From an uncultured Oscillospiraceae bacterium (lineage in GTDB: Bacteria; Bacillota; Clostridia; Oscillospirales; Acutalibacteraceae): a stretch of 7,491 nucleotides of DNA. The translations under genes and the position numbers were made by a program. Under the pieces are notes generated by a model. It worked only from the letters and a program-made list of their open reading frames with translations. It was not told the DNA's origin and made no database searches. This document shows positions 1-5,173 of this stretch, piece after piece; within the stretch, counting starts at the first letter, position 1, and each line of letters opens with the position of its first letter. The stretch lies in contig CABQCM010000060.1 in the NCBI GenBank assembly GCA_902462665.1, positions 1 to 7,491 of the forward strand, written 5' to 3'.

Positions 1-501
1 GGCCGCCGTTCCCGCCGATATTGCGGCGGTACCCGTGGTTCGTTTCCCGCCAAAGGTAACGTCGATGGGCATACCAACATTAGCCGAACCGCCTAAGCCG
101 GAAGGTTTCACCGTGCAGGAGGAATAACGCTCCGCAAACATCGCGGTATCAGCCGTACCGGCATAGCAGTGCACAATCATCATGTCGTTGTTGGACATAG
201 CCGACACATCGTGTGCTTTGATAGACTGATTCCAAATTTTCACCTGGGCTACATCTCCCGAATCCAATTCGCATGGATCGAAGGATTGGGTGATAATAGG
301 CGCTTTCAAAATCGTGTAGGTTTCGCCAAAGATATCGGTCTTGGTTTCCTCGCCCCAGTCGTATTCCTGGGAGCTGTCCTCCACCCGTTTTCCTATCGGG
401 CTCCAAGTAGGCGATGCGCTGGAACCTGTATTAAGATACAGCACCAGAAGTTTTCTTTCGACCACCGCACCGGCAGCCGTGTTAAAAGTAAGATCTGCCA
501 T
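1..501 (-). CDS. Major tail (tube) protein, N-terminal 167 residues, cut by window edge
   Basis: This is probably the tail tube protein, which polymerises into the hollow tube of a non-contractile tail. The frame opens with MADLTFNTAAGAVVERKLL and stays open to base 1, giving 167 visible residues, so the C-terminus is missing. The segments WSPIGKRVEDSSQEYDWGEE, PIITQSFDPCELDSGD and the Gly-rich MPIDVTFGGKRTTGTAA match the tail-tube family I recall from Clostridia prophages; no catalytic motif is expected. The ATG at 501 is preceded by AAAGGTGAG, which overlaps the stop codon of the upstream gene, so the two are probably translationally coupled. Its position directly after the neck genes is where A118-like phages encode the major tail protein. 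I am confident it is a tail structural protein and slightly less sure it is specifically the tube. Confidence 0.8.
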   Translation of the reverse strand, partial: MADLTFNTAAGAVVERKLLVLYLNTGSSASPTWSPIGKRVEDSSQEYDWGEETKTDIFGETYTILKAPIITQSFDPCELDSGDVAQVKIWNQSIKAHDVSAMSNNDMMIVHCYAGTADTAMFAERYSSCTVKPSGLGGSANVGMPIDVTFGGKRTTGTAAISAGTAA

Positions 502-506
502 TCTAC

Positions 507-947
507 TCACCTTTCATATCGTTTTACAAATCGTACCGAGAGTTGCACCATATACGTGGCATAGCCCTCGTCACTTGCTTGGTACAAAACACCGTTTTGC
601 GCTATAATGCTTTCTCGGTTAGGAACATCCCCAAATACAGGCGCTTTTCCCGTCACAGACTGTTCTTGAACCCATTCCTGAAAATCCATAATCCAATCCG
701 CGTTGACTGCAGCGCCTATGTTATCGCCAGCGGCCTTTTCAAACACATAGTACAACCCAAAATTATACTGGTTAGTTACAGTGACGCTGCCGAAAATATC
801 TTGCCTTCGCTCAATTTCAACCAGCCCGGAAGGAAATATACCGCCGTTAGCCGGAATTTGGTCAATGTAATCAATCTGGAAATCGGCCAAGATATCGTGG
901 CCCGGATATATTTCAATCCAGTTTTTGATTTTTTCCAATGCCGTCAT
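507..947 (-). CDS. Minor capsid / tail-terminator-like neck protein (146 aa)
   Basis: This small neck protein lies in the third minor-capsid slot of A118-type modules, where it probably closes the tail end or joins the head completion proteins to the tail. The start at 947 (MTALEKIKNWIEIYPG) is chosen over an in-frame ATG at 992 because a near-perfect AGGAGGAGA sits 4 nt upstream of it, and because 992 would lie well inside the preceding gene. Recognisable family segments are DYIDQIPANGG, PSGLVEIERRQDI, VTVTNQYNFGLYYVF, ADWIMDFQEWVQEQSVTG and a C-terminal YMVQLSVRFVKRYE. It is soluble, with no signal peptide or membrane segment. Homologues are, as I remember, sometimes labelled chloramphenicol resistance protein; nothing in the sequence supports that. 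It ends in a TGA that overlaps the ribosome-binding site of the tail tube gene. Confidence 0.75.
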   Translation of the reverse strand: MTALEKIKNWIEIYPGHDILADFQIDYIDQIPANGGIFPSGLVEIERRQDIFGSVTVTNQYNFGLYYVFEKAAGDNIGAAVNADWIMDFQEWVQEQSVTGKAPVFGDVPNRESIIAQNGVLYQASDEGYATYMVQLSVRFVKRYER

Positions 948-948
948 G

Positions 949-1344
949 CTATCTCCTCCTAAGATTGATAAATTCTTGCAAATCAGCGGCAATCTGGGCG
1001 CCCTCGGCCGCCATCATACGTCGATCCCAGAAGGGCCCCGCCTCTGTATTAAATGTCTTGGTGTATTTTAGTGACCGCCCGGTTGGATGCATTGGCGGCT
1101 TGCCTTCCATCGCCTCACCGTAATATTGATGCCGTGCATAAGGCCCTTCGATTTTAATCTGGGTGCTGCTGACCACGCGCTTGAGCTTAGTTTCTAATGC
1201 TCCGGTAAGATGGGGCATATACCGTCCGATACGGCGGTTTACCTCAAAAGTAAGGTGCTTTTGTACCACACCGTTTGGAGCTAAGCCCTTGTCTTGAATA
1301 ATCTGATTGACTGGATTCATTTGCAGCTTGATTTTTGTTGTCAT
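949..1344 (-). CDS. Minor capsid protein, Minor_capsid_2-like (131 aa)
   Basis: This is a predicted head-completion or neck protein of the second minor-capsid type found in A118-like phages. It begins MTTKIKLQMNPVNQIIQDKG. The core VQKHLTFEVNRRIGRYMPHLTGALE, followed later by GPYARHQYYGEAMEGKPPMHPTGR, resembles the small DNA-exit-channel adaptor proteins with a basic N-terminal helix and a tyrosine/histidine-rich loop. A longer frame reaches back to 1449, but the start at 1344 is preferred: it overlaps the previous stop by one base (TAATG) and has a purine-rich GGAGGCGGGGGG upstream. The last sense codons AGG AGG AGA (three arginines) double as the Shine-Dalgarno site of the next gene, whose start lies 2 nt beyond the TAG stop. 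The molecular role is inferred from family and order, not from a catalytic motif. Confidence 0.75.
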   Translation of the reverse strand: MTTKIKLQMNPVNQIIQDKGLAPNGVVQKHLTFEVNRRIGRYMPHLTGALETKLKRVVSSTQIKIEGPYARHQYYGEAMEGKPPMHPTGRSLKYTKTFNTEAGPFWDRRMMAAEGAQIAADLQEFINLRRR

Positions 1345-1721
1345 TATCCCCCCGCCTCCGTATGCACGACGGTTCCACGCCAGTATTTCGGGTCTACATA
1401 GCGTATTGCAACCAACCCTGGCACCTTTGCGGGAATTAAAGCAGACCATTCCTCACGGGAAGAAAGCGGAGGCCCCTCCCCGTGAAGAATCTTATCGCCG
1501 ACCGCCACCAAAATCTCTGCGCCGGGAATCACCAGAAGAAAGCTATTGACCTCTGTACTACCCGTTTTATCTACGTTTTGAGTTTTCTTAAAGTCCAGAA
1601 ATACCCCGTGTCGAATTACTTTTCGGGTATAGCGGCTACCGCCATCCCAATGGTAGATTGTTACGGTCTGATTGCATTTGGAATAATCAACCGGCGACGT
1701 TTTTGGACGAACACATAACAT
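1344..1721 (-). CDS. Minor capsid protein, Minor_capsid_1-like (125 aa)
   Basis: This small head-tail joining protein is the first of three consecutive minor capsid proteins. The start at 1721 (MLCVRPKTSPVDYSKCNQTV) forms a TAATG stop-start overlap with the connector gene, matching the next junction at 1344. The in-frame ATG at 1763 would overlap the upstream gene by more than 40 nt and is rejected. Diagnostic segments are KCNQTVTIYHWDGGSRYTRKVI near residues 15-36 and a beta-rich NSFLLVIPGAEILVAVGDKILHGEGP near residues 60-85. The family usually has an early NQTVT(I/V)Y and a VGDK(I/V)..G.GP motif, both present here. Its ribosome-binding site is weak (GGGGGTG), so translation probably depends on ribosomes finishing the upstream gene. 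It is not related to any known enzyme. Confidence 0.75.
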   Translation of the reverse strand: MLCVRPKTSPVDYSKCNQTVTIYHWDGGSRYTRKVIRHGVFLDFKKTQNVDKTGSTEVNSFLLVIPGAEILVAVGDKILHGEGPPLSSREEWSALIPAKVPGLVAIRYVDPKYWRGTVVHTEAGG

Positions 1722-2074
1722 TACGAACACCCCCGGTAAATATCCAAATACATAGCAGCGCATCGGTATAGCTCTGCGGCCTGTGCTTTTGGGCTAACGT
1801 CCACGGCATCTGTTTTCTGGCTGCTGGATACACTACCGATTGATGAACTGGTAATAATACCGCCGTTTTGTGCCGTTTCAAAGTAGTACAGAGCGTCTGC
1901 CATAGCACAAACCGCCATGCTCTCACTATCCGCATTGGAGGCCCTTACCTGGTATATTTTTTTATATCGAGCAAGCTGTTCCCCCGCCCGTTTGGCTAGG
2001 CGGGGGAAGTCAGCCCCTGGAATGGAATCGCCCTGATAGACCCCATTATAAAAATCATAGGTTGTCACGGGCAT
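1721..2074 (-). CDS. Head-tail connector, gp6-like (117 aa)
   Basis: This is a predicted connector (adaptor) protein that would form a ring under the portal and open the path for tail attachment. The protein is alpha-helical in its first half (GADFPRLAKRAGEQLARYKK) and second half (SESMAVCAMADALYYFETAQ, then SPKAQAAELYRCAAMYLDIY), with a Ser/Gly linker (IITSSSIGSVSSSQ) between. That layout is typical of gp6/gp15-like adaptors encoded straight after the major capsid gene. The start at 2074 is supported by AAGGAAGGATG just upstream; this site includes the stop of the capsid gene, 11 nt away. A very stable inverted repeat lies inside its coding sequence at 1979-2008 (listed separately). The assignment is by helical layout, length and position; individual connector residues are poorly conserved. 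Confidence 0.7.
   Translation of the reverse strand: MPVTTYDFYNGVYQGDSIPGADFPRLAKRAGEQLARYKKIYQVRASNADSESMAVCAMADALYYFETAQNGGIITSSSIGSVSSSQKTDAVDVSPKAQAAELYRCAAMYLDIYRGCS
1979..2008 (-). repeat. Perfect 10-bp inverted repeat inside the connector gene
   Basis: On the minus strand TTCCCCCGCC (2008-1999) is followed by a 10-nt loop and then its exact complement GGCGGGGGAA (1988-1979). Almost all pairs are G:C, so the RNA hairpin would be very stable. It falls within codons 23-32 of the connector gene, about 80 nt downstream of the capsid gene stop. No U-run follows, so it is not a rho-independent terminator. It could slow ribosomes or protect the 3' end of capsid mRNA, or it could be a coincidence of codon choice. 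Confidence 0.6.
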
Positions 2075-2085
2075 TTCATCCTTCC

Positions 2086-3081
2086 TTAAGCGGTTTTCGG
2101 CGCGATCTTAATGCCCTTGAGCACTGCGGCTTTTAAGGTGTTTTTAAGCGCCACACCAGCCACCAGCTCAACCTCACCAGTCTTTACCGCTCCGGGGGCA
2201 GACAAATCGGGCATATAGCTGTTGATTACCCCAGTGCCGGTGGGGCTGATTCCATGGAATCCATCCAACCCCAGACACACCGCGTAGATTTCGCTAGTGC
2301 CAAAAGCGCTGGCAGATGCTGCGGTGCCTGCCGCTACATCCACCGTTTTGGTGCCGTTATAGTACTGTCCGGCATCCAGCATAGGAATGTCGCCATAGTA
2401 CTCTACTTCGCGGCCAAATTCATCTCTCGACCGATCATAATACCCTGCGCGACGAGCTACGCCACGCATTTTATTCAACATTTTGTTATTCATCAGAAGC
2501 ATGGACGGCTTACCGTCTAACACGCTTAAGAATGCATCCATTTCATCAAGAAAAGCATGATAGTTGCTGGTCAACTCGGCTGCGGATGTAATCGACACCT
2601 CGCTGGTAATTTCATTGGACGTGCCAGAAAGCAGCTTTTTCAATCCATCGAAAGTACCTGTCACATAGCCGGTTCCGCTGGAAGCCGAGGTTCCGTTTAT
2701 CACCAAATTATGAAAATAGTTTGCTGTAGCTTTAATTTTCTGCTCAGCCTGGAATGCCAGCTCATCTACTGCCCCAGAGGTATTTTGCAGCACGCGGTCC
2801 ACCTGAAAACTACCGCCCATAATGATAGCGTTTGTGGTTTTCTCTTCGCGTTTTGCCTCGCCTGCGGTATACTCGCTGTTGATGGTACGCACCGCGGCGG
2901 TCGAGGGGGTTTTCAGTTGGACATACCCATAAGCCAGCGTGCTGCCCCCCGTGCCGGGGGAAATGCTGTTGTCAAAGGTCATTCGATCCAGCAGCAGAGA
3001 GCTGCGCCGGAAAGTATCAATCACCTGCTGGGATACCTTATCTGCCATTCCTACTTTTGCTTCTGCAAGCGTAATTGCCAT
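2086..3081 (-). CDS. Major capsid protein, HK97-fold family (331 aa)
   Basis: This is the main shell protein of the icosahedral head. It begins MAITLAEAKVGMADKVSQQV, then FRRSSLLLDRMTF, SPGTGGSTLAYGYVQLKTPS and GEAKREEKT, the conserved N-terminal block of a capsid family common in A118-like and Clostridia phages. A central FHNLVINGTSAS segment precedes the GFDGL-type loop (TFDGLKKLLSG, about residues 142-152). The C-terminal part carries LLMNNKMLNKMRGVARRAGYY, the P-domain-like region, and ends in GVALKNTLKAAVLKGIKIAP. Length is normal for the family, and no N-terminal delta domain is apparent, consistent with a separate scaffold gene. The start at 3081 has AAAGGATG upstream, overlapping the scaffold stop, so scaffold and capsid are probably translated together. 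A short G:C hairpin occurs at 2946-2960. Confidence 0.92.
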   Translation of the reverse strand: MAITLAEAKVGMADKVSQQVIDTFRRSSLLLDRMTFDNSISPGTGGSTLAYGYVQLKTPSTAAVRTINSEYTAGEAKREEKTTNAIIMGGSFQVDRVLQNTSGAVDELAFQAEQKIKATANYFHNLVINGTSASSGTGYVTGTFDGLKKLLSGTSNEITSEVSITSAAELTSNYHAFLDEMDAFLSVLDGKPSMLLMNNKMLNKMRGVARRAGYYDRSRDEFGREVEYYGDIPMLDAGQYYNGTKTVDVAAGTAASASAFGTSEIYAVCLGLDGFHGISPTGTGVINSYMPDLSAPGAVKTGEVELVAGVALKNTLKAAVLKGIKIAPKTA

Positions 3082-3088
3082 TAATTAA

Positions 3089-3646
3089 TCATCCTTTCGC
3101 ATATTTCTCTCGTAGTGCTCCCACCAGAGAGGGTTGGGGTTGGTACGTTGGCACGGGGTCTTCGCCCGTGTCCTGCGCATAAGGCGGCGGGACTTTGCCT
3201 GTCTCAAATAAGTAATCGTTCTCCTTTTTGAGATCATCTAACGCAGCCTTGATGTCGGCCTCTTGATTTTTGCTGGCTTTGAGCGCGTCAATATCCAGCA
3301 GAGCGGCAATGGCTTTAGCACTTTTCCCTTTCGCGTCAGTAATAGTGCGATAAAGCAGCCCTTGAAATTCCATATTTGCAAGCTCGGATTTGTGCGCTTC
3401 GTCCTTCGCCGCCAAATCTTTTTGAAGCTTGTCGATTTGTCCTCTCAGTTCGGCGATATCCACGCCGTTGAAGGCTTCTAACCCCTCTTTAGCGGTTTTT
3501 AGCTGTTCCTTGATATTCTCATAATCCGCAAAGGGTTTCTTTGCCGCCTCAATGTCTTTGCCGTTTTCCTCCATGATGGCATCAATTATCTCTTTGGTTA
3601 GTAGCTGATCGCCAATCTTGAAGTTTTGTAGAAATTCTCTTTTCAT
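3089..3646 (-). CDS. Capsid scaffold protein, GP20 family (185 aa)
   Basis: This is the internal scaffold that nucleates and shapes the procapsid and leaves before or during DNA packaging. It starts MKREFLQNFKIGDQLLTKEI, the usual opening of the phage minor structural protein GP20 family. A long charged coiled coil runs from about residue 35 to 100 (DYENIKEQLKTAKEGLEAF, ELRGQIDKLQKDLAAKDEAH). A helical middle follows (AKGKSAKAIAALLDIDALK), then a Pro-rich linker (GKVPPPYAQDTGEDPVPTY). A basic C-terminal helix, SLVGALREKYAKG, is the part expected to touch the capsid protein. The start at 3646 has GAGAAAGGAA upstream. Unlike its neighbours it is preceded by a 127-nt gap holding a terminator and a structured leader. 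Its TGA stop lies within the ribosome-binding region of the capsid gene. Confidence 0.9.
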   Translation of the reverse strand: MKREFLQNFKIGDQLLTKEIIDAIMEENGKDIEAAKKPFADYENIKEQLKTAKEGLEAFNGVDIAELRGQIDKLQKDLAAKDEAHKSELANMEFQGLLYRTITDAKGKSAKAIAALLDIDALKASKNQEADIKAALDDLKKENDYLFETGKVPPPYAQDTGEDPVPTYQPQPSLVGALREKYAKG

Positions 3647-3650
3647 CCTG

Positions 3651-3660
3651 TTCCTTTCTC
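3651..3660 (-). promoter_or_regulatory. Ribosome-binding site of the scaffold gene
   Basis: GAGAAAGGAA ends 4 nt before the ATG at 3646. It is left unpaired in both alternative foldings of the upstream leader that I can draw, so any control would have to work through bound protein, transcript length or longer-range pairing. Confidence 0.6.
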
Positions 3661-3670
3661 CGCTATGCTT

Positions 3671-3726
3671 TGTCTACGGGGGTCGCTTCCCCTGGCGGCC
3701 CGTAGTTTTCACGACATCGGGCCGGT
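3671..3726 (-). ncRNA. Candidate structured leader RNA upstream of the scaffold gene
   Basis: Read on the minus strand, CGGCCCG (3724-3718) is perfectly complementary to CGGGCCG (3702-3696), giving a 7-bp stem with a 15-nt loop. CTACGGG (3705-3699) is perfectly complementary to CCCGTAG (3680-3674), another 7-bp stem. Bases 3702-3699 belong to both, so only one can form. If the first forms, GGGG (3692-3689) can pair with CCCC (3682-3679) around the loop AAGCGA. A further TGTC (3716-3713) to GACA (3674-3671) contact would make a pseudoknot. It lies 25 nt before the scaffold ATG in the only sizeable intergenic gap of the window. It could be a cis-acting mRNA switch or a protein-binding site. I have an uncertain memory that structured RNA candidates have been reported near GP20 genes, and cannot say whether this is one. 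Confidence 0.5.
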
Positions 3727-3740
3727 CTAATTTTGATATG

Positions 3741-3763
3741 AAAAAAGCACCCTTTCGGATGCT
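3741..3763 (-). terminator. Rho-independent terminator between the cysteine-rich gene and the scaffold gene
   Basis: On the minus strand AGCATCC (3763-3757), a GAAA loop, and GGGTGCT (3752-3746) form a 7-bp stem with one G-U pair, followed by a run of Ts to 3741. It begins 10 nt after the stop codon of the small cysteine-rich gene and has the classic form of an intrinsic terminator. The opposite strand lacks a T-run, so it acts only in the direction of the late genes. Because the scaffold and capsid genes follow with no clear promoter, it probably works as a partial terminator or is overridden by late antitermination. Confidence 0.75.
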
Positions 3764-3773
3764 CTATCAACTG

Positions 3774-3959
3774 TTATTTACTTAAACGGTAACAACATCG
3801 GCCCCTCTTCCATGCTCCGCAGTTTTCCTTCTCACAAAGCAGAAATTTAGCTTTATTTGTCTCGATTGTATGCTGTGAGGTTGGATTTCCTGTGTCGTCA
3901 TCATATCGAAATTCTGTATGGGATTCTGTAATTCGGTCTACAGCATAAGGGCAAAACAT
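3774..3959 (-). CDS. Small cysteine-rich, putative zinc-binding phage protein (61 aa)
   Basis: The function is unknown. The 61-residue protein starts MFCPYAVDR and ends CEKENCGAWKRGRCCYRLSK, with cysteines at residues 3, 42, 47, 55 and 56. The C-terminal C-x4-C-G-A-W-x5-C-C pattern, together with the early FCP, looks like a small metal-binding fold. I recall similar short proteins with an xCxxW..GRC ending near the head genes of other Clostridia phages, always uncharacterised. The reading frame is supported by an excellent GAGGTGA site ending 4 nt before the ATG. It follows the minor capsid gene by 41 nt and is followed after 10 nt by an intrinsic terminator, making it the last gene of the upstream transcription block. 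No signal peptide or membrane segment is present. It could be a capsid accessory or a host-directed protein. Confidence 0.75.
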   Translation of the reverse strand: MFCPYAVDRITESHTEFRYDDDTGNPTSQHTIETNKAKFLLCEKENCGAWKRGRCCYRLSK

Positions 3960-3963
3960 GTTA

Positions 3964-3971
3964 TCACCTCA
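3964..3971 (-). promoter_or_regulatory. Strong ribosome-binding site of the cysteine-rich gene
   Basis: TGAGGTGA lies 4 nt before the ATG at 3959 and is nearly full-length complementary to the 16S rRNA tail. This is the best evidence that the 61-residue frame is a real gene. Confidence 0.75.
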
Positions 3972-3984
3972 AAAAATGATATAG

Positions 3985-4015
3985 AAAAACCACCTCACCG
4001 TTACAGTTTGGTGGT
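3985..4015 (-). terminator. Possible weak terminator-like hairpin around the minor capsid stop codon
   Basis: On the minus strand ACCACC (4015-4010) and GGTGGT (3994-3989) can form a 6-bp stem around a 15-nt loop that contains the TAA stop of the minor capsid gene. Ts continue to 3985. The loop is long and the stem short, so termination would be inefficient and translating ribosomes would cover half the stem. Listed as tentative. Confidence 0.25.
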
Positions 4016-5170
4016 CGCATTTACCTTTGCCGCCTGTTCACGCCCAAAACCAGGCACCTGCGCTCGTTCGGATTGTGTTCGTAAGCCAGCCGCTTTAGAA
4101 AATCGCCGGTATTCTTCATTCAGCCGTCGAAGTCGTATTCGGTCGGTAATCAGCCTATCCTTATCTCCTACCGTTTCGTCCACTAAAATCCGGTGTTTCT
4201 GTCTTCGGATAGAACGCTCAATCTTTCGCTGCATCTGTGTAGCTTGGTACATTGTATAGTGCTGCCCTTCATAGACAATACCCTGCGCGTTGTCCTCCCT
4301 AAAGCTCTTTAGTTCGTCCGCAGTGTACTGTGGTGAGCTGACACCCAACACAATTGGAAAGGCTGCATGTCCGCAGTTCAAGGTTCCAATTCGGCGTTTT
4401 AGACGGCTGTTAAGCTCTTGATACTCTGCATCGCTGTATTGTTTCCCTTGAATTGGCTCATGGTCCGGGGCACTGGCGGCATGAGCCGATATCTCCCAGC
4501 CATCCGCCCCCATATCGTCATGATTCTGTTGGCTAATCTGTTCCTGCATCAATCCCAATCCGCCCATAACATTACGTCTTACCGCCGCTTCCAAGCTGGT
4601 GCTCTCGCCACTTTTATAGTCAATACTGACAACGCCGCGATCTGCTAGGTTTTTTGTGGCCTGCCGAATGGCTGTATTATAGTCCGTTGCGCCGGTGAAT
4701 ACCTGCTCGAAAGCAAAGTCGCATGCTCTGCGATAAGCATCCTGTAACGGCTGTGGATGACCAAAAGGGTCTACCATACCAAGCGTTTGTGTAAGATTAG
4801 TAAAATCATCTTGAGCTAGCTTGATGGCAGCCGATACGGTCTGTTGCAAAACGATATTCTGCGCGAATGGGGTTGCCGATGCAGTTGGTAAATTGGAGAG
4901 GTCAAAACGATATCCCACCTCGGCTGACTGGGTCATAAGTTTATCAATCTTGCTGCGGGATACCTGCAACAATTCCGCAAGCTTTTCTTTAATCTCCTTT
5001 TGAGACATACCAAGATTTTGCGCTTTCCAAACCTGATACGCCGCTGTGCTGGTAAGTTGCCCGGCTTCTGATACTCGGCGAGCAACATCTTCAATCAAAA
5101 AGCGGTTAATCGGGTCGGCAATCTGTCCCGCTGCATCTCTCAGAGCGTCAATCTGTTCGGGGGTTAACAT
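4001..5170 (-). CDS. Minor capsid protein, Phage_min_cap2 / gpF-like (389 aa)
   Basis: This is a head-associated protein encoded directly after the portal, thought to sit at the portal vertex and aid head morphogenesis. The N-terminal half is helical (MLTPEQIDALRDAAGQIADP, then SQKEIKEKLAELLQVSRSKI). The C-terminal half has the family signature: GADGWEISAHAASAPDHEPI (about 221-240), QGKQYS, and RRIGTLNCGHAAFPIVLGV (about 259-277). This matches the A-H/R-P-x-H...QG...G-x-N-C-x-H-x-x-x-P pattern of the Mu gpF-like head proteins, with C266 and H268 in the NCGH motif. A basic tail (QRKIERSIRRQKHR, then RLRRLNEEYRRFSKAAG) completes it. The ATG at 5170 has GGAGGAG upstream, lying within the last codons of the portal gene. 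Length is on the short side for the family, but the fold region is complete. Confidence 0.87.
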   Translation of the reverse strand: MLTPEQIDALRDAAGQIADPINRFLIEDVARRVSEAGQLTSTAAYQVWKAQNLGMSQKEIKEKLAELLQVSRSKIDKLMTQSAEVGYRFDLSNLPTASATPFAQNIVLQQTVSAAIKLAQDDFTNLTQTLGMVDPFGHPQPLQDAYRRACDFAFEQVFTGATDYNTAIRQATKNLADRGVVSIDYKSGESTSLEAAVRRNVMGGLGLMQEQISQQNHDDMGADGWEISAHAASAPDHEPIQGKQYSDAEYQELNSRLKRRIGTLNCGHAAFPIVLGVSSPQYTADELKSFREDNAQGIVYEGQHYTMYQATQMQRKIERSIRRQKHRILVDETVGDKDRLITDRIRLRRLNEEYRRFSKAAGLRTQSERAQVPGFGREQAAKVNATTKL

Positions 5171-5173
5171 GCA

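Noticed and set aside
507..947. Antibiotic (chloramphenicol) resistance gene
   Set aside because: I remember homologues carrying that label, but the protein has no acetyltransferase motif or transporter segments, and its place in the neck cluster explains it as a structural protein.
1344..1763. Longer starts for the neck genes at 1763, 1449 and 992
   Set aside because: Each would extend far into the preceding gene, while the downstream ATG has a stop-start overlap or a strong ribosome-binding site.
2557..3084. 175-residue plus-strand open frame
   Set aside because: It lies wholly antisense to the major capsid gene, whose family identity is clear. It has no recognisable domain and reflects codon bias on the other strand. 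The same applies to the other plus-strand frames, for example 543-962, 3918-4259 and 5046-5480.
3709..3717. Two-codon ORF (ATG TCG TGA) in the loop of the first leader stem
   Set aside because: There is no Shine-Dalgarno sequence before it, and a start-stop this short occurs easily by chance.
3731..3769. Promoter before the scaffold gene, from TTGATA near 3769 and the AT-rich stretch at 3731-3740
   Set aside because: No -10-like hexamer occurs 16-18 nt after TTGATA; that spacing falls inside the terminator stem. The AT-rich stretch has no matching -35.
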